Source: MGBC163016 sp964631345
Lineage (GTDB): Bacteria > Actinomycetota > Coriobacteriia > Coriobacteriales > Eggerthellaceae
Assembly (NCBI GenBank): GCA_964631345.1
Contig: CAZVWE010000004.1
Span: forward strand, 62,001-126,000
DNA length: 64,000 nt
Direction of reading: 5' to 3'
The notes under the pieces are model-generated. The model saw only the letters and a list, made by a program, of their open reading frames with translations. It made no database searches and was not told the DNA's origin. A program made the position numbers and the translations under genes. This document shows positions 43,922 to 52,758 of this stretch, one piece after another. The stretch's first letter is position 1, and each line of letters opens with the position of its first letter.

Positions 43922-45181
43922 TTAGAGCTGAGGCTCAGTCTCCTCATGTTCTTCTTGAGTTTTCTTTGTCATCTTTTTGCCCTGATCAGGGATGATGAAC
44001 AGCAAAACAGATCCGATAACACAGAAGATAGCAGCAATCATAAAGATTGTTGGGAATGTATCTGGGCTAGCGCCACCTGCAAGCGGAATGGTTACGTTTG
44101 TCAAGAACACTGAAGCACCGATCAACAAGAATGTCTGAACGAGGCCCTGTGCAGTAGCTGCCTTCTCACGACCAAATACCATAACTGGGTATGTAAAGAT
44201 GATCGAAAGAAGATAACCAAGTGACCAACCACCGCAGAAGTAAACAACATACATAACAACGCCAACTGGCATCTGCCAACCGAAGTAGATTACAAGAGCT
44301 GTCACAACAGCGTAAATTGCAATAACTACACGGAATGACTTAATTGCACGAACGATAATTGGAGATACAACAGATCCAACACCCATACCAATTGTGATAG
44401 CTGTTGCCATGCCACCTGCAGCAGCAGGATCAAACTCACGCAGTGTCTGAAGTGTTGCAGTGGTGAACGCCATTAGAGGTACCTGAGATGCCATGATGAA
44501 CATAGCTGCAAGAGAAAGTACCCATGCCCATGGGCTCTTGACGATCTCACCAAGAGTCTTGAGAACGCTTGGCTTTGGCTCATCTGATGCCTGCTCTGCA
44601 GCAGCGATTTCATCAGAGGAGTCCTTGCCAAAGAGGAACCACATAATTGTGAAGAAAATTGCGATTACAGCTGTTACTGTAAATGCAAATTCAACAGAAG
44701 GCATTAATGATGTAAGGCCAATGCCGATGGTGTTTGCCACAGGAGTAGTTGTGGTAGTAATGCCAACAGCTAAAGCAATCATTGCAGGCGGGAACCATCC
44801 ACCAATAATCTTAGAGCGGTTTACTGCAATAAATAGTCCAGTAAATCCAGACAACATGTTTGAAATATATTGCAGTTCAAATGATGTTGAGAAGATACGA
44901 ACGAGAAGTGAAATAGAAACGACGATACCAGCAAGTAAAACAATCTTGCGTGTACCAATTTTGTCAGAAATGATTCCGGTTACGAAAGCAAGGAATACAC
45001 CTAACAACTGTGAAGCAGAGTAAATTGCTGCATACTGCTCACCTGTAAATCCGTAATGCTCTTGGAATTGTATGGACATACCAGCTAGCTGGTTTTGTGC
45101 ATAAGATGCGATAAACGCACCTAGCCATACAAGGCCAAGGATGATCCATGCTTGAGCTTTGCTGTTCTTTAAAGTGAACAT
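43922..45181 (-). CDS. MFS transporter at the 3' end of molybdenum module 2
   Basis: A 419-residue MFS carrier related to the NarK/oxalate-formate antiporter shape: AGMSIQFQEHYGFTGEQYAAIYSASQLLG in helices 1-2, GIISDKIGTRKIVLLAG motif A, and GWSLGYLLSIIFTYPVMVFGREKA. AAGGAGGTTCAAC precedes ATG. It follows the small zinc ribbon and ferredoxin subunit after two strong hairpins, then a terminator. Probable substrate/product carrier; ligand unknown. Confidence 0.88.
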   Translation of the reverse strand: MFTLKNSKAQAWIILGLVWLGAFIASYAQNQLAGMSIQFQEHYGFTGEQYAAIYSASQLLGVFLAFVTGIISDKIGTRKIVLLAGIVVSISLLVRIFSTSFELQYISNMLSGFTGLFIAVNRSKIIGGWFPPAMIALAVGITTTTTPVANTIGIGLTSLMPSVEFAFTVTAVIAIFFTIMWFLFGKDSSDEIAAAEQASDEPKPSVLKTLGEIVKSPWAWVLSLAAMFIMASQVPLMAFTTATLQTLREFDPAAAGGMATAITIGMGVGSVVSPIIVRAIKSFRVVIAIYAVVTALVIYFGWQMPVGVVMYVVYFCGGWSLGYLLSIIFTYPVMVFGREKAATAQGLVQTFLLIGASVFLTNVTIPLAGGASPDTFPTIFMIAAIFCVIGSVLLFIIPDQGKKMTKKTQEEHEETEPQL

Positions 45182-45203
45182 AAAGTTGAACCTCCTTGTT
45201 TAA

Positions 45204-45287
45204 GCATGCAGCCATCGCCATCCCCCTGGCGCCGCCTGCATGCGCATTCTTTTCTGTGAAGGGCAGCGCGTATTGCGCCACCCTTCA
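45204..45287 (-). other. Two hairpins before the MFS gene
   Basis: GCATGCAG (45204-45211)/CTGCATGC (45236-45243) and TGAAGGGCAGCGC/GCGCCACCCTTCA (45257-45287) lie in the 131-nt gap between the zinc ribbon and the MFS gene. Without T-runs they may protect or partly terminate the upstream mRNA. Confidence 0.5.
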
Positions 45288-45312
45288 TGAATGTCACATC
45301 CCTGAAAAACTA

Positions 45313-45498
45313 CTAGTCTTCTTTGACCTCATACTCAAACTTAGTTTTGCACCAAGGACATTTTGTTGTGAAGCTGCCGAACTCTCGGCTTGTCACAATC
45401 TTGCGCAAAGGTTTACCGCAATTAGGGCATACCTTTGGCGCTTGGTCAGCAATTTCTTTGATGCCTTCAACGTCTTTTTGGTCTGGACTGTAAGCCAT
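45313..45498 (-). CDS. Small zinc-ribbon protein (61 aa)
   Basis: A 61-residue protein with CPNCGK and CPWCKT pairs separated by about 20 residues, the classic C-x2-C...C-x2-C zinc-ribbon (also compatible with iron in rubredoxin-like folds). GGAGG lies upstream of ATG. It is the fourth gene of molybdenum module 2, 30 nt after the ferredoxin subunit. Function unknown; an assembly or electron-transfer accessory is an inference. Confidence 0.75.
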   Translation of the reverse strand: MAYSPDQKDVEGIKEIADQAPKVCPNCGKPLRKIVTSREFGSFTTKCPWCKTKFEYEVKED

Positions 45499-45528
45499 GA
45501 CAACCTCCTAACAATACTTACTTAGAAC

Positions 45529-45864
45529 TTAAGGAACAAAAACTGCAACGCTGTCGCCAAGTTCAGCTAAGCGAACAGGTACTTCCTCTAGAGGCACAGC
45601 CTCCATGCACTTAGCTAAACAGTGATGAACACATGCTGGCTTCTTGCCTTCTTCAAGACGGCTCTCGCAAAGGTCGCAGATGCTAGAAGGTACAGGTACA
45701 TAATCCCAATACCACTTGCCTTCTAGTTTCTCAGGACCAAACTCAGCAAGCTTGATTCCCCATTCTTCTTGAGATGCAATTTGCTTTTCCTGACGGCATG
45801 CCAATTCGCATGAGTGACATCCGGTGCAGTATTTGTAATCAATGAGAAGTGCGTGTTTTTTCAT
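45529..45864 (-). CDS. Two-[4Fe-4S] ferredoxin subunit of molybdenum enzyme 2
   Basis: A 111-residue electron-transfer subunit with CTGCHSCELAC and CDLCESRLEEGKKPACVHHC clusters. It starts 11 nt after the catalytic gene. Its coding DNA is identical to the 49791-50126 copy over 263 consecutive nt (45554-45816), silent sites included, far more conserved than the paired catalytic genes. Cytoplasmic; no Tat signal. Confidence 0.92.
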   Translation of the reverse strand: MKKHALLIDYKYCTGCHSCELACRQEKQIASQEEWGIKLAEFGPEKLEGKWYWDYVPVPSSICDLCESRLEEGKKPACVHHCLAKCMEAVPLEEVPVRLAELGDSVAVFVP

Positions 45865-45875
45865 ATGCGTCTCAC

Positions 45876-48233
45876 CTACTCGCCTTCATGTTTTACTTCG
45901 TAGCTGAGCGGAGTAGGTGCTCCCTTTGTCATAGACTCAGGACCTCTGCTTTGAGGTGGCAGGTACTCTGCTGGGTTAGAGTCGCCAGCATCATATCCAT
46001 CAACCTTATAGATGTTGCAAAGAACATTCTTATAAGGTGCACCATAGCCAAGCTTACCAACCTTGTACATTGGGATTAGCTTGTTGACATTTGATTTCCA
46101 AGTACCAAAGAGGTTCGGGTATTCGCCTTCTTCCTCTGGATACCACCAACCATGTGTTGCATGAATTACACGCTCAGGAACTTCGTTTGATACACGAGCA
46201 CGCTCAACACATTTGCCAAGAGGATTCTCAATGCAAACATAGTCACCATTGTTGATTCCAAGAGCTTTTGCAGTCTTCGGGTTGATTGTTACAAGTGGAT
46301 CAGGTGTAACAGAACGAAGAGATGGAATCTGTCTGTGCTCTGAGTGGAATGACACATAGTCACGTCCACCAGTGGTGAGTACGTAAGGATAATCCTCTGC
46401 AATATCAGGAGTGCTGTATGGGCTCATTGCTGGCTCCATGAAGTAAGGAAGGTCATCCTCACCAAAGTCATCATAGATTGATGAGCAAACTTCAATCATG
46501 CCAGTTGGAGTATTGAATCCTGGCTCACCGTCTGGACGGAGAAGTCCTTTTTCGTACTTTCTGTACTCAAATGGCTGCTGGAATACACCCATGTCACGAA
46601 GATCATTGAAGTCCCAGTCATACTGAGTACGGATTTGTGCATTGAAGAACTCTTCAGCTGTCTCCCATGGCCATGCCTCTGGGTTCAGACGCTTGCCAAC
46701 GATCATGTCGATCTCGATGTCAGACTTAGCCTCACCGGGATCAAGTGCTGCGTTCATAGCACCCAAGAAGTGAGTGTTACGTCCAAAGTGTGGAAGAACA
46801 ACGCCATCATGCTCAGCAAAGCCACTAACTGGTAATACTAGATCGCAAAGACCCATGATAGTTGGAGTCATGAAGCAGTCTTGAGCTGCATTGAAGTCCA
46901 TCTTCATGAGTGCGTTATACCAGCGCTCAGGCTCAGCATAAACAGTTGGAGAAATTGGGTTTGTTGCATAGAAGTATGCCATGTGGAATGCATAAGGCTC
47001 TTCTGTTTCCATAACAGTTAGAACCTCATCTGGATGTGCAAAAGGTCCACATGCATAAGCTGGGTGATCCTCTTTTGCATCAATTCTCTTCTCCATTGTC
47101 TCAGGAGAAACGAACTGAGCTGTCTCAAAACGCCAACGACCCATAAAGCTTGATGGAAGTGACAATGTAATGCCACCAGGGATATCCATGTATCCACAGA
47201 TTGCTGCAAGAGCAAGAAGTGCTTGTCCTGCTTGTGCACCATTTTGCTGGGTGTCAATTGCAAGACCCCACATAATTGAAGATGGTGAGTTTGTTGCAAA
47301 TGCACGAGCTGCACCACGAAGAATCTCTGCAGGAACCCATGTGATTTCTTCTGCCCACTCAGGAGTCTTGTCAGCTACGCGCTCTTTGAGCTCGTCCACT
47401 CCAAATACCCAGTTCTCGCAGAACTCATGGTTGTAGAGATCTTCTGTAAGAACAACATTAAGCATTGCAAGACCAACAGCTGCGTCAGTTCCTGGACGAA
47501 GCTGGATATGAAATGCAGCACGAGATGCAAGCCATGTAAGACGAGGGTCAATAACGATAAGCTTTGATCCACGCTTCATAAGGTCAACGATTGCATGTCC
47601 ATAGAATCCATCAGGATTTGACTGCAATGGGCTCTTGCCCCAAAGAATGATGTACTTCGGAACCTCATATCTCGGATCGTCATAGCGATCTGGGAAATAA
47701 GCTGCATAGTCAAGCTCAGGATATCCTGCGCCCAAAAGGAAGTCAGCTACAACAGTACGAGGACCGTAGCAAGAACCACCAGACATTGAGAATGAGCAGT
47801 TAGGAGTCTTAAAGCATGCCTGTGCCATAGGTGGTGCATAAAGAGTTGCCTCACGACCAGTACCTTGGAACAGATAAATTGTCTCAGGACCATAGTTGTC
47901 CCAGATTTTCTTAACTTCGCGCTCAAGAATGTCAAGTGCCTCATCCCAAGTAATGCGCTCCCATTTATCCTTACCGCGGTCTTCACGAGCACGCTTCATT
48001 GGGTATTTAATACGATCAGGGCTGTTAAGGAATTCGCCCATTGCAAGACACCTAGGGCATAAACGTCCTTGGCTGATTGGATGATCTGGATCGCCCTCAA
48101 CCTTAACAAAGTTGCCTTCTTTGTCGGTATAGATGAACATACCGCATCCTACTGGGTGATCACCCGGAGGAGACCATCCACACGTGCGAACCCTAATAAG
48201 GTTCCCTTCCTCCTTTTTCCACTCTGAATCCAT
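45876..48233 (-). CDS. Molybdopterin oxidoreductase catalytic subunit 2 (catechol-dehydroxylase-like)
   Basis: A 785-residue bis-MGD enzyme of the DMSO-reductase family, closely related to the 50140-52500 protein and more distantly to 34967-37447. FS0 cysteines are Cys18, Cys30, Cys59 and Cys62; the position that is Cys27 in enzyme 3 is Asp25 here. Cys155 (SGGSCYGPRTVV) aligns with the molybdenum ligand. Other landmarks are WGKSPLQSNPDGFYGHAI, LIVIDPRLTWLASRA and FHSEHRQIPSL. No signal peptide. AGGAG precedes ATG. Family members from gut Eggerthellaceae include catechol dehydroxylases; substrate here is unknown. Confidence 0.9.
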   Translation of the reverse strand: MDSEWKKEEGNLIRVRTCGWSPPGDHPVGCGMFIYTDKEGNFVKVEGDPDHPISQGRLCPRCLAMGEFLNSPDRIKYPMKRAREDRGKDKWERITWDEALDILEREVKKIWDNYGPETIYLFQGTGREATLYAPPMAQACFKTPNCSFSMSGGSCYGPRTVVADFLLGAGYPELDYAAYFPDRYDDPRYEVPKYIILWGKSPLQSNPDGFYGHAIVDLMKRGSKLIVIDPRLTWLASRAAFHIQLRPGTDAAVGLAMLNVVLTEDLYNHEFCENWVFGVDELKERVADKTPEWAEEITWVPAEILRGAARAFATNSPSSIMWGLAIDTQQNGAQAGQALLALAAICGYMDIPGGITLSLPSSFMGRWRFETAQFVSPETMEKRIDAKEDHPAYACGPFAHPDEVLTVMETEEPYAFHMAYFYATNPISPTVYAEPERWYNALMKMDFNAAQDCFMTPTIMGLCDLVLPVSGFAEHDGVVLPHFGRNTHFLGAMNAALDPGEAKSDIEIDMIVGKRLNPEAWPWETAEEFFNAQIRTQYDWDFNDLRDMGVFQQPFEYRKYEKGLLRPDGEPGFNTPTGMIEVCSSIYDDFGEDDLPYFMEPAMSPYSTPDIAEDYPYVLTTGGRDYVSFHSEHRQIPSLRSVTPDPLVTINPKTAKALGINNGDYVCIENPLGKCVERARVSNEVPERVIHATHGWWYPEEEGEYPNLFGTWKSNVNKLIPMYKVGKLGYGAPYKNVLCNIYKVDGYDAGDSNPAEYLPPQSRGPESMTKGAPTPLSYEVKHEGE

Positions 48234-48361
48234 TACTTCTCTCCTTTCTTCCCTATAGATTCACATAAGCTTCTAAACTAAGCTCGTGAATTTTCCAGTC
48301 CCATTTTTGGGACATATAGGATTAAGTAAAGCTTTTATGCTGCAATAAACTCCACAGATTT

Positions 48362-49708
48362 CTATTCTTTAGAACCCAAAGCTTCAAGCTGAACTCCACG
48401 CGTTTCACGCTTAATAAGCAAACGAGTAAACACGCCAGCAAGAACTAGGGGAGCTAAAAACACAATGAGCACTGTCGAAAAAGTTGAACCCGATTGAAGC
48501 GCTCCACCAATAACCATTGGAGTAATAAAGCCGCCAATCCGTGCAACCGTTGTTACACACGCTTGTCCAGTAGCTCTAATCTCAGTTGGATACGCTTCAA
48601 TGGTTATAGGCGCAGGCGTCATATATGCATAGTTGATTGCAAATCCCATAAAGATACACGCTGGAATTATGAGTCCACCAAATCCGAAGAATGCAGTGAA
48701 CAGAACTGATACTCCGGCAAGGGCTAAAGCGAGATATGTGCTTCTAATGCGCCCTATCTTGTCAGCGGCAACACCTGCAACTACAGCTCCTACACATCCG
48801 AGTAAATTCATAAGCGTTGTGTAGCCATAACTTGCACTGACTGAATATCCGTTTTGCAAAAGCACTGTCGGCATCCAGTTTGTAAGGCCATAAGACAAAG
48901 AACATGTTGTAAAAGCAACTAACCAAATTCCAATAGTTACACGTATGTAGCGCTTGGAAACAATTTGCTTAAGTTGTCCGCCTTCAACGGCCTGCGGTAT
49001 AAGAATGTCTTCTGCTTTATATCCGCCTGGCTTTGGGTTATCGAGTCGGGCATTTATCTTGTTGACAATTTTTAAGGCCTCTTCAGTTTTTCCTTTACCG
49101 AATAGCCACTGCACAGATTCCGGAGTTACAAAGTACATGATGATGCCGTAAATCAATGGAAATCCCCCGATTAGATAACATACGCGCCATCCGAAATTAG
49201 GGACAACAAACATTGCCGTAAGACCAGCAACTACCCATCCAAGCATCATGAAAGTTTTTGTGATCGTGACATATGCACCACGATGATTGGTGGGAGCATA
49301 TTCAGAAACGATGGTTACGCTTAACGGAATAACAGCCCCCACACCAACTCCAGAAAAAATTCTGCATAGAGCAAACATGTCATATGAATGCACAAAGAAA
49401 ATTGGCACCGTAAGAATTGCATAAATCATGATGCTTACATTCATGACATGTTTGCGTCCAAATTTGTCAGCTAAATACCCTGACACAAATCCACCAATTA
49501 GCATGCCCAATAGGCTGAAGGAAGCGAGACTGCCTGTCTCGATAAGCCCAAGTGACATTTCCTGAGTAATCTGTGGCATCGTGAAAGAAACTATCATGTA
49601 GTCAAATCCATCGAATACCATGGCCAACCCGACGAAAAGAAGGATCCTTATTGAAAACCGCCATCCACCCGGTTGTTCTAAGATGTCAGATACGGTCACC
49701 TTTTCCAT
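48362..49708 (-). CDS. MFS transporter, aromatic acid:H+ symporter-like
   Basis: A 448-residue MFS protein of the AAHS/sugar-porter shape: GFDYMIVSFTMPQITQEMSLG in helix 1, GGFVSGYLADKFGRKHVMNV motif A, and SVTIVSEYAPTNHRGAYVT. These features recall symporters of aromatic acids such as benzoate or hydroxybenzoate. It lies between molybdenum enzyme 3/ferredoxin and molybdenum enzyme 2, all minus strand, so it is the best clue that the substrates are aromatic carboxylates. ATG at 49708; a GTG at 49744 is possible. Confidence 0.85.
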   Translation of the reverse strand: MEKVTVSDILEQPGGWRFSIRILLFVGLAMVFDGFDYMIVSFTMPQITQEMSLGLIETGSLASFSLLGMLIGGFVSGYLADKFGRKHVMNVSIMIYAILTVPIFFVHSYDMFALCRIFSGVGVGAVIPLSVTIVSEYAPTNHRGAYVTITKTFMMLGWVVAGLTAMFVVPNFGWRVCYLIGGFPLIYGIIMYFVTPESVQWLFGKGKTEEALKIVNKINARLDNPKPGGYKAEDILIPQAVEGGQLKQIVSKRYIRVTIGIWLVAFTTCSLSYGLTNWMPTVLLQNGYSVSASYGYTTLMNLLGCVGAVVAGVAADKIGRIRSTYLALALAGVSVLFTAFFGFGGLIIPACIFMGFAINYAYMTPAPITIEAYPTEIRATGQACVTTVARIGGFITPMVIGGALQSGSTFSTVLIVFLAPLVLAGVFTRLLIKRETRGVQLEALGSKE

Positions 49709-49790
49709 AGCTCGCCGAAGCCCCCCTTCTTCAGCCCAATACACTTCTCATATTTGTACGCACTGTTGAAGCTGTGGATTTACTTGCAAC

Positions 49791-50126
49791 TTAGGGAACG
49801 AATACAGCCACCGAATCGCCAAGTTCAGCTAAGCGAACAGGTACTTCCTCTAGAGGCACAGCCTCCATGCACTTAGCTAAACAGTGATGAACACATGCTG
49901 GCTTCTTGCCTTCTTCAAGACGGCTCTCGCAAAGGTCGCAGATGCTAGAAGGTACAGGTACATAATCCCAATACCACTTGCCTTCTAGTTTCTCAGGACC
50001 AAACTCAGCAAGCTTGATTCCCCATTCTTCTTGAGATGCAATTTGCTTTTCCTGACGGCATGCCAATTCGCATGAGTGGCAGCCGGTGCAATACTTGTAA
50101 TCAATTATTAATGCGTGCTTTTTCAT
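49791..50126 (-). CDS. Two-[4Fe-4S] ferredoxin subunit of molybdenum enzyme 3
   Basis: A 111-residue protein almost identical to that at 45529-45864, with the same two clusters CTGCHSCELAC and CDLC...PACVHHC. The start is ATG at 50126 with GAGG upstream; a GTG three codons earlier is not needed. It begins 13 nt after the catalytic gene stop. DNA 49816-50078 equals 45554-45816 without a mismatch. Confidence 0.92.
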   Translation of the reverse strand: MKKHALIIDYKYCTGCHSCELACRQEKQIASQEEWGIKLAEFGPEKLEGKWYWDYVPVPSSICDLCESRLEEGKKPACVHHCLAKCMEAVPLEEVPVRLAELGDSVAVFVP

Positions 50127-50139
50127 ACTTGACACCTCT

Positions 50140-52500
50140 CTATTCTGGATGAATGACTTCGTAGCTCGAAGGTTGCGATGGTCCTGTTGTCATCGACTCT
50201 GGTCCTCTGCTTTCCCTTGGCTGATAATCAGCTGGGTTTGTATCACCATCGTCATAGCCATTCACCTTATAGATCTTGCAAAGCACGTTCTTATAAGGTG
50301 CGCCGTAGCCAGTAACACCAACTTTGTACATAGGGATAAGTCTGTTGATGTTTGACTTCCATGTACCGAACAACTCAGGTGCTTCCGGTTCTGCCTCTGG
50401 ATACCACCAGCCATGCTCTGCATGAACGACTCGCTCTGACACTTCGTTTGATACACGAGCACGCTCAACACATTTGCCAAGAGGATTCTCGATGCAAACA
50501 TAGTCACCATCGTTGATTCCATACTTCGCTGCAGTCTTTGGATTGATGGTTACCAAAGGATCTGGATGAATTGCACGAAGGGATGGGATCTGCCTGTGCT
50601 CTGAGTGGAATGACACGAAACTACGACCACCAGTTGTAAGAACAAGCGGATACTCTTCAGCTAGATCAGGTGTGCTGTATGGGCTCATTGCTGGCTCCAT
50701 GAAGTAAGGCAGCGGATCCTCGCCGAAGTCATCATAAATTGAGGAGTCAACTTCAATAAGTCCTGTTGGTGTATTGAATCCTGGCTCACCGTCTGGACGA
50801 AGCATTCCCTTTTCGTACTTTCTGTACTCAAATGGCTGCTGGAAAGCACCGTATTCACGAAGCTCGTTGAATCCCCAGTCATACTGAGTATGAATTTGAG
50901 CATCAAAGAACTCTTCAACTGTCTCCCATGGCCATGCCTCTGGGTTTAGACGCTTGCCAACGATCATGTCAATCTCAAGGTCAGATCTTGACTCACCTGG
51001 ATCAACTGCCGCATTCATAGCGCCCAAGAAGTGAGTGTTACGTCCGAAGTGTGGAAGCACAAATCCGTCATGCTCTGGGAAGAAGCTAACTGGCAATACT
51101 AGATCGCAAAGACCCATGATGGTTGGAGTCATAAAGCAGTCTTGTGCTGCATTGAAGTCCATCTCTAAGATCTTGTTGTACCAGCGCTCTGGCTCTGCAT
51201 AGCATGTTGGAGAAATTGGGTTTGATGCGTAGAAGTAGAACATATGGAATGCATATGGCTCTTCTGTCTCAAGTGTTGTTAGTACTGAGTCAGGATGAGC
51301 ATAAGGTCCTACAGCATATGCTGGGTGATCCTCTTTTGCATCAATTCTCTTCTTCTCAACTTCTTCGCCTACAAACTGCATGGTCTCGTATGTCCAACGA
51401 CCAAGGAAGCTTGAAGGAAGTGCAAGGGTGATTCCACCCGGTACGTCCATGTATCCGCAAATGGCTCCAATTGCAAGAAGTGCTTGTCCTGCTTGTGCGC
51501 CATTTTGCTGGGTGTCAATTGCAAGACCCCACATAATTGATGAAGGCTTGTTGATAGCGAAAGCACGTGCAGCCCCACGGATAATGTCTGCTGGAACCCA
51601 AGTAATTTCTTCTGCCCACTCAGGAGTCTTGTCTTTAACGCGCTCTGCAAGACCCTCAAGCCCGAAGACCCATTCATCGCAGAACTCGTGATCATATAGA
51701 TCCTCGCCAATGATTACATTGAGCAGTGCAAGGCCGATTGCAGCATCTGTACCAGGACGAAGCTGGAGATGGAATTCAGCGCGAGATGCAAGCCATGTAA
51801 GACGAGGGTCAATAACAATAAGTTTTGATCCAAGCTTCATGAGGTCAACAATTGCATGACCGTAGAATCCATCAGGATTTGATTGCAATGGGCTCTTGCC
51901 CCAGATCATGATGTACTTCGGCACTTCATATCTCGGATCGTTGTATCTCTCCGGGAAAAATGCTGCATAGTCAAGCTCAGGATATCCTGCACCTAGCAAG
52001 AAGTCACCGATTACAGTACGAGGACCATAGCAAGATGCACCTGACATCATGAATGCATTGTTTGGAGTCTTGAAAACTGCCTGTGCCATAGGAGGCGCAT
52101 ACTCAGTTGCCTCGCGGCCAGTGCCTTTTGATACATATATAGCCTCAGGGCCATAAGTGTCCCATATTTTTCTAACTTCAGTCTCTAGGATATCTAGTGC
52201 CTCATCCCAAGAGATCTCAACCCACTTATCCTTGCCTCTATCTTCTTTGGCACGCTTCATGGGGTGTTTAATTCTATCTGGATGATTGAGGAACTCGCCC
52301 ATTGCCAAACACCTAGGGCATAAACGTCCTTGGCTGATTGGATGATCTGGGTCGCCCTCAACCTTAACAAAGTTGCCTTCTTTGTCGGTATAGATGAACA
52401 TACCGCATCCAACTGGATGGCATCCTGGAGGTGACCAACCACAGGTACGAGTACGAATTAGATCGCCTTCTTCGACTCGCCATTCCTTGTCCATGCTCAT
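50140..52500 (-). CDS. Molybdopterin oxidoreductase catalytic subunit 3 (catechol-dehydroxylase-like)
   Basis: A 786-residue paralogue of 45876-48233. The FS0 region has five cysteines (Cys20, Cys27, Cys32, Cys61 and Cys64), one more than either sister enzyme. Cys157 (SGASCYGPRTVIG) is the predicted molybdenum ligand. WGKSPLQSNPDGFYGHAI, LIVIDPRLTWLASRA and FHSEHRQIPSL are kept. ATG at 52500 overlaps the stop of a zinc-ribbon gene as ATGA, so translation is coupled. No Tat signal; cytoplasmic. Substrate unknown. Confidence 0.9.
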   Translation of the reverse strand: MSMDKEWRVEEGDLIRTRTCGWSPPGCHPVGCGMFIYTDKEGNFVKVEGDPDHPISQGRLCPRCLAMGEFLNHPDRIKHPMKRAKEDRGKDKWVEISWDEALDILETEVRKIWDTYGPEAIYVSKGTGREATEYAPPMAQAVFKTPNNAFMMSGASCYGPRTVIGDFLLGAGYPELDYAAFFPERYNDPRYEVPKYIMIWGKSPLQSNPDGFYGHAIVDLMKLGSKLIVIDPRLTWLASRAEFHLQLRPGTDAAIGLALLNVIIGEDLYDHEFCDEWVFGLEGLAERVKDKTPEWAEEITWVPADIIRGAARAFAINKPSSIMWGLAIDTQQNGAQAGQALLAIGAICGYMDVPGGITLALPSSFLGRWTYETMQFVGEEVEKKRIDAKEDHPAYAVGPYAHPDSVLTTLETEEPYAFHMFYFYASNPISPTCYAEPERWYNKILEMDFNAAQDCFMTPTIMGLCDLVLPVSFFPEHDGFVLPHFGRNTHFLGAMNAAVDPGESRSDLEIDMIVGKRLNPEAWPWETVEEFFDAQIHTQYDWGFNELREYGAFQQPFEYRKYEKGMLRPDGEPGFNTPTGLIEVDSSIYDDFGEDPLPYFMEPAMSPYSTPDLAEEYPLVLTTGGRSFVSFHSEHRQIPSLRAIHPDPLVTINPKTAAKYGINDGDYVCIENPLGKCVERARVSNEVSERVVHAEHGWWYPEAEPEAPELFGTWKSNINRLIPMYKVGVTGYGAPYKNVLCKIYKVNGYDDGDTNPADYQPRESRGPESMTTGPSQPSSYEVIHPE

Positions 52501-52715
52501 TTGTTCTTCCCCTCTCTTGTCCCCAATGATTTATTTCGCTCAGAAGCCTTTGCAGCCCAATCTGCCCTGGCTTTATCCTTCATATCTTCAGTAAACACAT
52601 GACCACAGCGTTTACATTTTTTAAAGACAAGAAGATTCTTCTGACCGCATTGTTCACACCAGATGAATTTGGGTTTGCAGTTATCGCATGTAACCCGACA
52701 ACTTCCAAAACACAT
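52497..52715 (-). CDS. Four-pair Cys zinc-ribbon protein (72 aa)
   Basis: A 72-residue protein with CFGSC, CDNC, CEQC and CKRC pairs, then a basic Lys/Ala/Asp helix. It would bind two zinc (or iron) ions. Its TGA overlaps the ATG of molybdenum enzyme 3. It belongs to the set of tiny Cys-rich proteins that accompany each molybdenum module. Confidence 0.78.
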   Translation of the reverse strand: MCFGSCRVTCDNCKPKFIWCEQCGQKNLLVFKKCKRCGHVFTEDMKDKARADWAAKASERNKSLGTREGKNK

Positions 52716-52758
52716 GCAAATACCTTTGTCTCAAGTATTTGTTCTACACAGCGAGGAA

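Noticed and set aside
44493..45023. A 176-codon open frame on the plus strand
   Set aside because: It lies wholly antisense to a clear MFS gene, has no ribosome-binding site and reads as low-complexity Ser/Thr/Ala/Pro sequence, a typical shadow of a membrane-protein gene.
34967..52500. Calling the molybdenum enzymes formate dehydrogenase, nitrate reductase or a named dehydroxylase
   Set aside because: No selenocysteine, no Tat signal, no membrane partner and no substrate evidence; only the broader family placement is supported.
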